64,000 nucleotides of DNA from Marinimicrobium koreense (GTDB taxonomy: Bacteria > Pseudomonadota > Gammaproteobacteria > Pseudomonadales > Cellvibrionaceae): positions 248,001 to 312,000 of the forward strand of contig NZ_RJUK01000002.1 in assembly GCF_003762925.1 (NCBI RefSeq), written 5' to 3'. Below, in pieces: positions 33,821 through 42,873 of this stretch (position 1 is its first letter; each line of letters begins with the position of its first letter). Below the pieces are notes generated by a model. The model saw nothing but the letters and a program-made list of their open reading frames with translations. It did no database searches and was not told where the DNA came from. The translations under genes and the position numbers were made by a program.

Positions 33821-36532
33821 CTACGCCATCCTGATCCGAACTCGCTGGCGACGACGCCAGACCAGAAGGGACAACATCACCAGCCCGGTCAATGAAACAC
33901 TGCCACCACCGCCACTGGCGGTATCGTTACCCATATCGACACCGTCATCACCGCCGTCGGGGGCCGGTGCTTCATCGTTCTCTCCGTCCACCGGTCCCGC
34001 TGGCGTATGAGCGTCATCATACTCGGGGCTGCGCTCACACTCGCCGGCGGGATCGGTGTCCACAAACACATTGACGGTTCGAGTCATGGAGTGACCGTCG
34101 GCGTCCTCCACGCTCAACGCAATCTCCGCCAGACCGCACGCCTCGGTGGTAAAAAAGGCCGTGCCATTTTCAAGCGCCACCGAGCCATTGCTGACTGAGA
34201 TGATCGAATAGGCCGGCTCGTCGGTATAGCCACGAAACAGGTCGGCAAGGTTGAACTCGGCGGTTTCGCCCTCGCGGATCATTGTGTGAGGTTGAGCCAT
34301 CCAGTCCAGGTACTCATCCAACATGGTGTACCCATCCCGTTCGGGATCCGCATTGGCATCGGCAAAGTCGTCGCCACCGGAGAGCGGGGTCATGCCATGC
34401 AATTTCTCCCACCAGTCGGGCAGGCCGTCATCGTCGCTATCCCAATCGGGATCACGCTGCAGGTAGGGATAATCTTCATAGCCGCCCACGTCGTCTTCGT
34501 GATCGGGCAGGCCCGGCTCGCCGGTGTAACTGCCCTCGTAGGTGGCCGTTCCGGCAAGCGTTTCCTGAATGACCCGAAGATCCTGATCGTCCTGCATCAA
34601 GCCCCCGGCTCCCACATCGGACAATACCCGTTTGTAGGCTTCGGCGGCACTGTGCACTTCGGCACGGGAGGGGAAGAACGGTTCATTCACCCAGGTTTCA
34701 TAACCGTTGGGGCTGCCGCTTTTCACCCGGCAGACAGCGGTCTGGTTGCTCTCGTCCGCCCGGCCGGGAATCACATTACCGGAGCAGTAGTAACGCTGGG
34801 TTCCGGGGAAATTATCGTACTCCAAATTGAGCGCGTACATTTCTTCGGTGGCCGGGCCCGGCTTGTAATAATTGTTGACGAAGTTCACCTCGTGAGCACC
34901 ACCATCGGTGGTCCGGCTGCGCCAGTTGTAAACCACGTTATTGAAAATATCCAACCGTCCGGCGTAGTCCCCATTGCCATCCAGCCCGCCGGCCAACGAC
35001 CAGTTGCGGCCTTCATTGTGGGCCAGCAGGTTATGGTGGAAGCTGCCAATATCGCCACTGATACTGGCAGCGTAACCGTGCCGCGTGCCCGAGGGGTAAT
35101 TGTCATGCCCCGCCACATTCAATGCTTCGGCAATCAGAGTGCGCTGCAATGTGATGTTTCGCGCGCTGCGGGAAGAGAAGGCTTCATCGATGGTCCAACT
35201 GATCGAGCTGTGATCGACAATCGCGTGATCCGCACCCTGCAGACCGATGCCATCGTATGTGGTGCCGGCCCCCAGGCGCACCCGGATATGACGCATCACC
35301 ACGTCACTGGCACCACTGACACCAAAGGGTGCGCCCCGTACCACAATGCCTTTGCCGGGCGCAGTCTGTCCCGCCACAGTCACATACGAATCACTGATGG
35401 TCAGGCGCGATTCCAGATGAATGATGCCAGACACGTCGAACACAATAGTGCGCGGACCAATATCGTTTTCCACCGCCGCGCGCAAACTGCCCGGGCCGCT
35501 GTCGTTCAGGTTGGTGACTTTCACTACCTGACCGCCACGACCACCCAGTGCAAAGCGACCATAGCCCTCGGCGGCGGGAAAGGCGAGCTGACGTGGCTGA
35601 AAAGACCAGACATTACCGCGAGTGATCCGGTCCTCCAGGTCAACCTGATCCACCCGCCAGAAATACTCTTCGCGACTGTACAACCCCTGCAGTGCAAACT
35701 CACTGCTCGTCTGGCGCCCCCAATAAACCGAGCTGTCGCCGTCACTCACCAGAGCCTCATCGGTCCCGAAATACACCTCATGGGCAACCGCGTCCGGACC
35801 CGGCGTCCAATTCAGTGTCAGGTGGCCGTCGGTCGTTTCGACATGTCGATCACCGTCGGCCGGGAGAGGTTGTCGGGCTTGTTGGGCCACATTGGGCGTG
35901 TTCAATTCAAAGCCATTGATCACCACGGTTTCAATGTCCGCGCCGGCGCCAGTCTCGGCCTCGAACCGAACTTCAACATTGTCACCCGTGCTGTCGAACG
36001 TCAGGTACGCCGTCTGCGCCGCGGTGTTTTCCTCGACGCGATTGGTCATGGCCAGGTCGTTCTCGACCTGAACACCATCCACATAAATATCCAGAGGCGC
36101 CACTGTGGTGTCGGCCCAGCCATCAACCGAATTCAGATAAACCAGCAGGCTGTGCTCACCAGCGGGCAAATCCGACAGCGTCATGGTAATGGCTCCCTCC
36201 TGTGGTTCGCCGTCACCGAAATCCACCAGAAGGCCGTCGCTCACCAATCGGGCGAGATAGGGCGATTGAATATGGGTTTTGAACCAGTTCGAGCGCAGGC
36301 CGACACCACCGCTTTGGGTAAATGTCACGGTCACTCCGTCGAAGGTTTCGCTGGCTGTAGTGGCGCTACCGATGGACCAGGGCGTATAGCCCGGTTCATT
36401 GACTTCCGACGTCTGGCGGCCGGCAAAGTCCAGGTCCACTTTCACAACGGGATCTTGAGCCAGCACCTCGGAGGCGAGACTGGCACACAGGAGCACACCC
36501 AGCCATCGGCCGGGACGAGGGTTGATTGTCAT
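33821..36532 (-). CDS. Secreted multidomain PL1 pectate lyase with GlyGly-CTERM tail
   Basis: A 903-residue secreted protein. Signal peptide to about residue 26 (EVLAQ); a galactose-binding/malectin-like region (about 30-210); a fibronectin-III-like domain (about 225-315); a PL1 right-handed beta-helix (about 320-640: AAEGYGRFALGGRGG, ITVAGQTAPGKG-like segment, VDHSSISWTIDEAF); an Asp-rich calcium loop (DWDSDDDGLPDWW); a Ca/Ig-like domain; and a C-terminal GGGG-hydrophobic helix-WRRRQR tail of the GlyGly-CTERM type, processed by rhombosortase in bacteria with type II secretion. It should cleave polygalacturonate at the cell surface. The ATG at 36532 is preferred over a GTG three codons earlier. 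Confidence 0.9.
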   Translation of the reverse strand: MTINPRPGRWLGVLLCASLASEVLAQDPVVKVDLDFAGRQTSEVNEPGYTPWSIGSATTASETFDGVTVTFTQSGGVGLRSNWFKTHIQSPYLARLVSDGLLVDFGDGEPQEGAITMTLSDLPAGEHSLLVYLNSVDGWADTTVAPLDIYVDGVQVENDLAMTNRVEENTAAQTAYLTFDSTGDNVEVRFEAETGAGADIETVVINGFELNTPNVAQQARQPLPADGDRHVETTDGHLTLNWTPGPDAVAHEVYFGTDEALVSDGDSSVYWGRQTSSEFALQGLYSREEYFWRVDQVDLEDRITRGNVWSFQPRQLAFPAAEGYGRFALGGRGGQVVKVTNLNDSGPGSLRAAVENDIGPRTIVFDVSGIIHLESRLTISDSYVTVAGQTAPGKGIVVRGAPFGVSGASDVVMRHIRVRLGAGTTYDGIGLQGADHAIVDHSSISWTIDEAFSSRSARNITLQRTLIAEALNVAGHDNYPSGTRHGYAASISGDIGSFHHNLLAHNEGRNWSLAGGLDGNGDYAGRLDIFNNVVYNWRSRTTDGGAHEVNFVNNYYKPGPATEEMYALNLEYDNFPGTQRYYCSGNVIPGRADESNQTAVCRVKSGSPNGYETWVNEPFFPSRAEVHSAAEAYKRVLSDVGAGGLMQDDQDLRVIQETLAGTATYEGSYTGEPGLPDHEDDVGGYEDYPYLQRDPDWDSDDDGLPDWWEKLHGMTPLSGGDDFADANADPERDGYTMLDEYLDWMAQPHTMIREGETAEFNLADLFRGYTDEPAYSIISVSNGSVALENGTAFFTTEACGLAEIALSVEDADGHSMTRTVNVFVDTDPAGECERSPEYDDAHTPAGPVDGENDEAPAPDGGDDGVDMGNDTASGGGGSVSLTGLVMLSLLVWRRRQRVRIRMA

Positions 36533-36632
36533 AGTATCCACCAGATGTTTTTTATAGGGGTGGTTTGCCCTGCTATGGTGCAGGATCTCTCACAGTTCTC
36601 TCGGGCAGTATATTATGAGCCTTGTCGTCTTG

Positions 36633-38327
36633 TCACGGGCTTGCCGTGCGGGGTCCGGAAGGCAAGTCCCCATCCGCGTGCCAGGTTTGCACCCGATTTC
36701 TACCACCGGCTTTGGCTTGGTATAGGGCCAGGTCGGCCTTCTGTAACAGGGATGAGACCGCTTCGCCGTGTTCATACACCGCGATGCCCATACTGACGGT
36801 CAGGCTGAACTCAGTGCTGCCAAAAGTAACTGGTGTGCTCGCAATGTCCTGGCAGAGTCTCTGCGCAAGCGCTACCGCTTCTTGAGCATCGTTGTTGAGA
36901 CAGACTATGGCGAACTCCTCTCCCCCCATGCGCGCGGCCATATCACCGGTACGCACCGACTCTGCCAGCAAAGCGCTCACCTGCCGCAGTGCCTCATCGC
37001 CGGCGGCGTGGCCGTACTCGTCGTTGACTCGCTTAAAGTAATCGACATCAATCATGATCAAAGACAGGGGCAGATCATGACGTTGCGATTGAGCGGAATA
37101 ACGAACCAGACACTCGAGCAGATGCCGACGGTTCGGCAAGTTGGTGAGGTAATCGGTTCGCGCTTCCTGCTCCGCCTGCTGTTTGGCATCGCTAAGCTGG
37201 CGCGTGCGTACGGCCACCTCCGCATGGAGCCGCCGCGCGTGCAGCAGCAGCGCAAGGCCGACCATCGACACCAACGCCACCAGCCAATACCACCGGTGAG
37301 CCCAGAACAGCTCATCAAACAGGGAGTCCGGTTCCGCACTGTAGAGGAAGGTATTCAGATCCACTTCCCCGGTCAGCAATCCCTGGTCGCGAAACACCGA
37401 CTCTATATGTCGCCACCGCTCTTCGTTCATGTAGCCGACGGGAACCACATTGGGCAGTATCAGTGATTTCGAAGCTTCCGCCTCGAACATCAAGTGCTCC
37501 CGACTTTTACCAAGAGTGTTGTAATCCCGCAGGATCAGGTCCACCACTTTGTCCGGATGGGTCAGGGCGTAATCCCAGCCCCGTCGAGTCGCCTCTAGAA
37601 AATTCCTAGTCACATCGGGGGCGGTATTCAGCATCGTTTCCGTGGTGAGAAGAATATCGCCGTAGAAGTCGATACCGTAATCGCTCGGACGAAATACCCG
37701 GTAGGGAATGGCACGGCGGGTAAACTCGAAGGGCTCATTCGTGCTGTACCCGTTATAACCTGCCACCTCCCCGGAGATCAGCGGTTCCAGCGAGGTTTCA
37801 CTCGGCACCACCTGAACATCATCCACCGCCATTCCGGCGTTGGCCAGCATCGCGAGCAACTCCGCATTCATGTAGCCGCCGCTGAGCATCACGGGCTGAT
37901 TTTTCAGGTCGTAAAGTGAGTCTATCGGCCCATCCGCGCGGGTCACCAACACTGAAGGCGAGGACTGAAAAATCGCCGCCAGCGCCACCAGCGGTACACC
38001 CGAGGCGCGGTAAATCAATGCCCCGGTATCCGCCACGGCGAATTCCACTCGACCACTCATCAGTTGGTCAATGGGCGATCGGCTTTCACTGCGCTCATAC
38101 AGCGTCACGTTCAGGCCTGCATCCCGATAGTAACCTTGCTCGATCGCGGCATAATACCCAGCGAACTGAAACTGGTGGCGCCACTTCAATTGAATAGCCA
38201 CCTCAACCAACGCCGACTCATCCTTCGCAGCGGCAATACCCGACACTCCCAGCAGCAGAGAAACCAGGACTAAAAGTGTCGTCCATGCCCGGAAATCGCC
38301 TCCTGAAAACACTCCCATTGACTCCAT
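36633..38327 (-). CDS. Membrane diguanylate cyclase with periplasmic NMT1/THI5-like ligand-binding domain
   Basis: A 564-residue signalling protein. A signal/TM segment (about residues 14-33) leads into a periplasmic substrate-binding-protein domain of the NMT1/SsuA type (about 40-330: IQLKWRHQFQFAGYYAAIEQ is the typical start), then a transmembrane helix (about 345-365), a short coiled coil and a GGDEF domain (about 395-550) with an intact GGEEF active site and upstream DxLTxLPNRR motif. It should make cyclic di-GMP in response to a small periplasmic ligand. I chose the ATG at 38327; an ATG at 38366 is in frame. It lies among pectinase genes, so the ligand may be a plant-derived compound. 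Confidence 0.88.
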   Translation of the reverse strand: MESMGVFSGGDFRAWTTLLVLVSLLLGVSGIAAAKDESALVEVAIQLKWRHQFQFAGYYAAIEQGYYRDAGLNVTLYERSESRSPIDQLMSGRVEFAVADTGALIYRASGVPLVALAAIFQSSPSVLVTRADGPIDSLYDLKNQPVMLSGGYMNAELLAMLANAGMAVDDVQVVPSETSLEPLISGEVAGYNGYSTNEPFEFTRRAIPYRVFRPSDYGIDFYGDILLTTETMLNTAPDVTRNFLEATRRGWDYALTHPDKVVDLILRDYNTLGKSREHLMFEAEASKSLILPNVVPVGYMNEERWRHIESVFRDQGLLTGEVDLNTFLYSAEPDSLFDELFWAHRWYWLVALVSMVGLALLLHARRLHAEVAVRTRQLSDAKQQAEQEARTDYLTNLPNRRHLLECLVRYSAQSQRHDLPLSLIMIDVDYFKRVNDEYGHAAGDEALRQVSALLAESVRTGDMAARMGGEEFAIVCLNNDAQEAVALAQRLCQDIASTPVTFGSTEFSLTVSMGIAVYEHGEAVSSLLQKADLALYQAKAGGRNRVQTWHADGDLPSGPRTASP

Positions 38328-38697
38328 TATCGCCCCTGTGGCAATACGTCTGTTATTCGACCCCATTAAACAACTATAGCCTTACCGGCGCGTAAAGCAA
38401 CTTATGAGGCATCGCCCGCCGCCGCCCTTTGTGAATCCGGTTACAGAACATTTTATCTGATTTTCATATAGCGGCTCTGCGACGGTGGCAGGCGCAGCAC
38501 TGTCAGGGTGCGTATCGGTTACAGTGAAACACAGCTTATTTTCAGGCCCTTGACCGGCAAAGGGAAACCTCGGATATTTGATCGGTTACAGCGAAAGGGC
38601 AGTCGAATACCCGTCGTGTTTAAGTACCCCTAAAGCAAAAAAAATGGCCGCCAGCCGGCCAAACAATCTCCAATAAAAAATAGTGAGAGAGTCAATT
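38328..38697. promoter_or_regulatory. Control region upstream of the PL10 gene with three CGGTTACAG copies
   Basis: A 370-base non-coding region separating the divergent diguanylate cyclase and PL10 genes. It carries CGGTTACAG three times on the same strand, at 38438-38446, 38516-38524 and 38583-38591 (start-to-start 78 and 67 bases). CGGTTACA is the half-site of the TGTAACCGGTTACA palindrome bound by several LacI-family regulators, so these may be sites for a sugar-responsive regulator. The last copy is about 105 bases before the PL10 start. Confidence 0.55.
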
Positions 38698-40251
38698 ATG
38701 ATCATCAAACCCCTCACCTTTGCGGTGATAATGAGCGGCCTTCTGGTCGCTTGCGGCGGATCAGATTCCGCACCGGACAATGCCTCTTCCAGTTCAAGCA
38801 GCAGTAGCTCGACGGCATCCAGCGCGTCCGAATCCTCTCAATCCTCCAGTGAGACCACACAGGGCGACGAAAACAGCCTGACCATTCAGGAGTACGATAC
38901 CGGCTTCTGCCGACTCGACGGCACGGTCGACAGCGACAACGAAGGGTTCACCGGCCCGGGCTTTTCCAATACCGACAATGTTCCCGATAGCGCCATCACC
39001 TACCGGGTCAATGTGCCCGAGGCGGGTCACTACGCGCTGGAGGTGAGATACACCTCACTCAATACACGCCCCGGCGACATTCAGGTGAATGACGCCGACG
39101 CCGGTGAGTTTGAGTTTGCCACCACCGGTAGCTGGACCAGCTGGACCACTGAATCCCAGACGGTGGAACTCGACGCCGGTGACAACGACATTGGCCTGGT
39201 CGCGACCGGCGTGGACGGCCTACCGAATGTGGACGCCCTGACGGTCATCGGCGTCACCCCCACCGCGGTGGATTGTGGAGTGAACAGCGATGGCGATGGC
39301 CTGCTGCTCCCGCAGGACGGCAACCCGGTGCACAGCCGGTTCCGCAGCGCCCGTTTTGCCTGGAGTCAGGACAAGGCCGACATCGTCCTCTCTTACCAGT
39401 ACGACCACGGCGGCTGGCCGAAAAACCAGGACTACGAGTTCGAGGGTAGCGGCGGCAATGACCTGGGCACCATCGACAACGGCGCCACCGTCACCGAAAT
39501 GATTTACCTGGCTCAAGTCTATAAAGACACCGGCGAAACCCGCTACCGGGATGGCGTGCGCAAGGCCATGAACTACCTCCTCGATGCCCAGTACGACACC
39601 GGCGGCTGGCCCCAGTACTATCCGCTGCGCGGTGGTTATTCGGATCACGTCACCTTCAACGACAACGCCATGACCCGGGTGCTCACGGCGCTCTATCACG
39701 CCAATCTGGAAAGCGCTCCCTTTGATACCGATCTGTTCACCGACTCCGACCGGGCGGCCATGGCACACGCGATTGAACGGGGCGTGGATTATATTCTTCA
39801 GTCCCAGTGGGAGCAGAACGGCGAGCTGACCGTCTGGTGCGCCCAGCACGGTAAGGACGACTACCTACCCAAGGCCGCGCGTGCCTATGAACTTGAATCC
39901 CTTAGCGGCAGCGAGTCGGTCGAAATCATCGCGTTTTTGATGACCCAACCGCAGACGCCCGAAGTGGAAGCCGCCGTAAAGGCCGCTATTGGTTGGTTCC
40001 GCAGCGAGGGCACCTATCTGGACGACCACCGGTACCACAGCTCGGTGGAAGAGAAGATTGTCTACAGCGAAGGCGACCGTATGTGGTACCGCTTCTACGA
40101 CCTGAATACCAACGAAGGCTTCTTCAGTGATCGGGATGGCGGCAAGTATTACGACATCATGGAGATCTCTGCAGAGCGGCGTAACGGCTACAGTTGGGGC
40201 GGGAGCTACGGAGAAAAAATCATCTCCTACGCGGATCGGGTCGGCTATTGA
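38698..40251 (+). CDS. pelA: PL10 pectate lyase lipoprotein with carbohydrate-binding domain
   Basis: A 517-residue lipoprotein. Signal peptide with lipobox LVAC (Cys19, then Gly-Gly-Ser), a Ser-rich tether (about 27-60), a galactose-binding-like carbohydrate-binding module (about 65-185, CBM35/CBM6-like), then a PL10 (alpha/alpha)-barrel lyase (about 205-517). PL10 landmarks are YQYDHGGWPKNQDYE, TIDNGATVTEMIYL, DTGGWPQYYP and FNDNAMTRVL. It would cleave homogalacturonan by beta-elimination while attached to the cell surface. The ATG at 38698 follows GAGAGAG; a GTG five codons earlier is less likely. Confidence 0.92.
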   Translation: MIIKPLTFAVIMSGLLVACGGSDSAPDNASSSSSSSSSTASSASESSQSSSETTQGDENSLTIQEYDTGFCRLDGTVDSDNEGFTGPGFSNTDNVPDSAITYRVNVPEAGHYALEVRYTSLNTRPGDIQVNDADAGEFEFATTGSWTSWTTESQTVELDAGDNDIGLVATGVDGLPNVDALTVIGVTPTAVDCGVNSDGDGLLLPQDGNPVHSRFRSARFAWSQDKADIVLSYQYDHGGWPKNQDYEFEGSGGNDLGTIDNGATVTEMIYLAQVYKDTGETRYRDGVRKAMNYLLDAQYDTGGWPQYYPLRGGYSDHVTFNDNAMTRVLTALYHANLESAPFDTDLFTDSDRAAMAHAIERGVDYILQSQWEQNGELTVWCAQHGKDDYLPKAARAYELESLSGSESVEIIAFLMTQPQTPEVEAAVKAAIGWFRSEGTYLDDHRYHSSVEEKIVYSEGDRMWYRFYDLNTNEGFFSDRDGGKYYDIMEISAERRNGYSWGGSYGEKIISYADRVGY

Positions 40252-40273
40252 TTGGTAGCGCATACCGAGGAGC

Positions 40274-40389
40274 GGCGGATGCGGCCTTCGGCCTTATCCG
40301 CCCTACGGGGCACCGGGTGGTGCTGATCGTCACTGGACGTGTGATCTCAGACTCGTAGGTCGGATTAGCGCCCAGCGCGTAATCCGACA
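40274..40389. repeat. Pair of REP-like palindromic elements
   Basis: Two different short palindromes between convergent genes. 40274-40305 reads GGCGGAT, a GGCC-TTCG-GGCC inner hairpin, then ATCCGCCCTAC. 40355-40389 reads GTAGGTCGGATTAGCGC, three bases, and GCGCGTAATCCGACA. Close relatives recur at 53456-53605 and 58509-58535, always outside genes. Confidence 0.8.
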
Positions 40390-40415
40390 CAGCCCTGACA
40401 TCACATCCACACAAA

Positions 40416-42347
40416 CTATTGGCGCTTCAACTTCAACGCCCAATCCCGCTCTGCCAGAGCCGAACCGGCGGGGAAGGCGGCAATATCAATTTCACCCGAT
40501 TCATTCGCCATCACAGACATTCGATTGAGCCACTCACCGCTGATCGGATCAAACCACTGCATGACATAAGACGCACCGGGCGTGAATCCGCTGAGCCTGG
40601 GCGCCACCGACGCATTCTCAAAATATAGCATCGCCAGATCCGCCTCGGCGGTGCGCATCATGTAAGACCACCCGTCCAGACCATCCTCCGGCGCATTGGG
40701 TGCTTTGCGCGGCGCGATGTCGGCGGTGACGGGAACCAGAGTCTGATAGCGCTTTCCCTCAGAGAGCATAAAGCTCTCCAGGTGCTGCATATAATTCGCT
40801 GACTGATAGCGCAGCGCATCCCAGATATGCGGCCGCGCCCCATCGGGCTCGCCGGTGGTGGTAATGTCGTAAGCGGCGGTGCCGTGCACGTGCCCTGCCA
40901 AGCCACCGGACAACACCGAGCCAAACATCTGCGCCCGGGCAAAATAGTTGTCCCGTTGCGAGTTGGCCGGCGGCTCTTCCCCTCCGGGCTTGTTGATTTC
41001 GTGCAACCAGCCGGTGTAATAGGGTTCAAAGTTGATGGTCGGTTTGGGCGGATTTTCCAGGAAGAACTGCGCCTCCAGGTTTTCCCCGACCCGATGATCC
41101 CGGGGCTTGTTACCCACGCTGTGCATATCCAGCCAGGGCACCTCATCACCGGAGCCCAGGGTGGTATGAGTGGCCCGATCGATCAACACGGTATGAATCT
41201 GACCAAAGGGCGGGCGACCATAGGTCTCCAGGTGGTAAGTGAGCGCCTCGTTAAACTGATCGGCGGTCAGACTGAAGTCTTCCGGCACCCAGTCCAGATG
41301 AATGCCACTGAACACAAAGTTGTAGGCCCCATAGCGGGCAATCAGATACTGCGCGAAACGGGCAAAGCTCTCTTTGAAATCAAAATAGGCATCCCAGGAC
41401 GGGCCCACATCCCGACGCACGGTTTCCAGCAGCGGCACAAAACCGACCTCGGACAGGTGCGCCATTTTTTTATCCAGGCTCTGGAAGTAAGCCGGCGTCA
41501 GACGATTGAAGTCCGACACCCCCGGGTGCTGGTCGGAGGGCGCAAACGGCAGATGACCGTACTCATCGCGCATATTCTTGGCGGTGAAGGTGCCCCAGTA
41601 ACTTACGCCACCCGACGCATCGGTGCCCTGCTCATCGGACACATCGTAGCCGAACTTCTCCCAGGCGTTGCGCAGGTAAATACCGTTCTCATCGGCATAG
41701 GTGCTCGGGTTCAGGTCCGCCTCCCAGTTGGGGAACGCCGAGATCATACTGACGGAATTGAACCCCTGGTTCTTGCGGTAATTGACCGCATCCTCGAACC
41801 CTATGCCGGGACCGGGTTCGTACTCATCGGACGTGGCGGCGTTGCGGAACGGCAGCCGCCAGGTGGACCCCGCCAGCCAGGTGTCGCCCACCATAAAAAA
41901 CGGCGTGCCATCGGCGTATTCCAGCGCGTGGCCATTGTCGCTGACGCGCACAAACCCGCGCCGGTTGGGGTTCTCCCGCTTTTCCGCTTCGCTCCAGCCG
42001 GTGGCGGTAAAGCGCCCGCTGCGATCGTTCAACCCGGCATCGTCCGGCTGGTTTGAACCGACTTCCCAGGACCAGTCCCCCGGTGCCGTGGCCACCAGGC
42101 GCACCACAAAGCGGTTGCCGCCGTCCCAGAAGCCGTACACCCGCTTGTCGAAATCGGGCCCCTTGAGCTGCACCCAGACGTCCACTTCGGTGTAGGGGTT
42201 GTCGTAAGGGTTCTCGGCGTGGAAAACCAGCTGCTGCATCTCCCAGGTGCGGACGCCGGCCTCACTGGGCTGATCGGAGGACGTGGCGCAGGCCACCAGA
42301 GTGAACAACAGGAGTGCCGAGAGGCACAGGCGGGAAAGACGGTTCAT
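40416..42347 (-). CDS. Apiosidase-like glycoside hydrolase lipoprotein (DUF5060-DUF4038-collagen-binding-like)
   Basis: A 643-residue lipoprotein with lipobox LVAC (about residue 20). Three parts are visible: a DUF5060 beta-sandwich (about 30-125, ending near GRFTATGW), a DUF4038 TIM-barrel (about 135-530: GFVRVSDNGHALEYADGTPF, FMVGDTWLAG, FEDAVNYRKNQGFNSVSMIS), and a C-terminal beta domain of the putative collagen-binding type (about 560-640). DUF4038 includes GH140 apiosidases that act on rhamnogalacturonan-II side chains. The position beside PL1 and PL10 lyases supports a pectin side-chain role. Exact substrate is an inference. Confidence 0.82.
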   Translation of the reverse strand: MNRLSRLCLSALLLFTLVACATSSDQPSEAGVRTWEMQQLVFHAENPYDNPYTEVDVWVQLKGPDFDKRVYGFWDGGNRFVVRLVATAPGDWSWEVGSNQPDDAGLNDRSGRFTATGWSEAEKRENPNRRGFVRVSDNGHALEYADGTPFFMVGDTWLAGSTWRLPFRNAATSDEYEPGPGIGFEDAVNYRKNQGFNSVSMISAFPNWEADLNPSTYADENGIYLRNAWEKFGYDVSDEQGTDASGGVSYWGTFTAKNMRDEYGHLPFAPSDQHPGVSDFNRLTPAYFQSLDKKMAHLSEVGFVPLLETVRRDVGPSWDAYFDFKESFARFAQYLIARYGAYNFVFSGIHLDWVPEDFSLTADQFNEALTYHLETYGRPPFGQIHTVLIDRATHTTLGSGDEVPWLDMHSVGNKPRDHRVGENLEAQFFLENPPKPTINFEPYYTGWLHEINKPGGEEPPANSQRDNYFARAQMFGSVLSGGLAGHVHGTAAYDITTTGEPDGARPHIWDALRYQSANYMQHLESFMLSEGKRYQTLVPVTADIAPRKAPNAPEDGLDGWSYMMRTAEADLAMLYFENASVAPRLSGFTPGASYVMQWFDPISGEWLNRMSVMANESGEIDIAAFPAGSALAERDWALKLKRQ

Positions 42348-42431
42348 AACGACCCCTTATCGATTTACTTATGATGCAGGGATACTAGCAGAACCGCCCT
42401 TAAATACAATATGACAATAAGGCGGGCCCGA

Positions 42432-42683
42432 TCAGCGGGGTTTCTGATAGCGGGCCTTCCACTCCTCATAGGGCATGCCGTAGACCATTTCCCGCGCCGT
42501 GTCCTTGTCCACGTCCAGTCCGCGCTCCTGAGCCGCCTCCATATACCACTTGCTCAGGCAGTTGCGGCAGAAGCCGGCCAGCTCCATGAGATCGATGTTC
42601 TGGACGTCCTTGCGCTCATCCAGATGTTTGAGCAGGCGCCGAAAGGCCGCCGCTTCGAGTTCGGTTTGGGTTTGAGTATCCAT
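42432..42683 (-). CDS. DUF1244-family small protein
   Basis: An 83-residue cytosolic protein of the DUF1244 family, small helical proteins widespread in proteobacteria. Conserved elements are AAAFRRLLKHLDER, DVQNIDLMELAGFCRNCLSKWY with the CRNC cysteine pair, and the C-terminal REMVYGMPYEEWK. The CRNC pair suggests a metal or redox role, but no function is established that I know of. AGGAG lies upstream of the ATG at 42683. It is divergent from the uvrA-like gene. Confidence 0.92.
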   Translation of the reverse strand: MDTQTQTELEAAAFRRLLKHLDERKDVQNIDLMELAGFCRNCLSKWYMEAAQERGLDVDKDTAREMVYGMPYEEWKARYQKPR

Positions 42684-42873
42684 GGGGTCATCTCCTGCTC
42701 GTTCAGCGCCCCGGCCAACCCGGAGCCATCAATGGCAGACAGGGTAGGCAATCGGCCGCTACTTGTCACCCGGCCACGCCCCATCCCGGAGGCATCCAGC
42801 GTCAGGCCTTGGTCGTACTGAACAACTCCCGTATATTGAGCCCCTCAGCCTACACCGGAGTTGTCCCCCGCTT

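Noticed and set aside
34286-36796. 836-codon plus-strand ORF opposite the PL1 gene
   Set aside because: Low-information translation antisense to a gene with clear signal peptide, PL1 and GlyGly-CTERM features.
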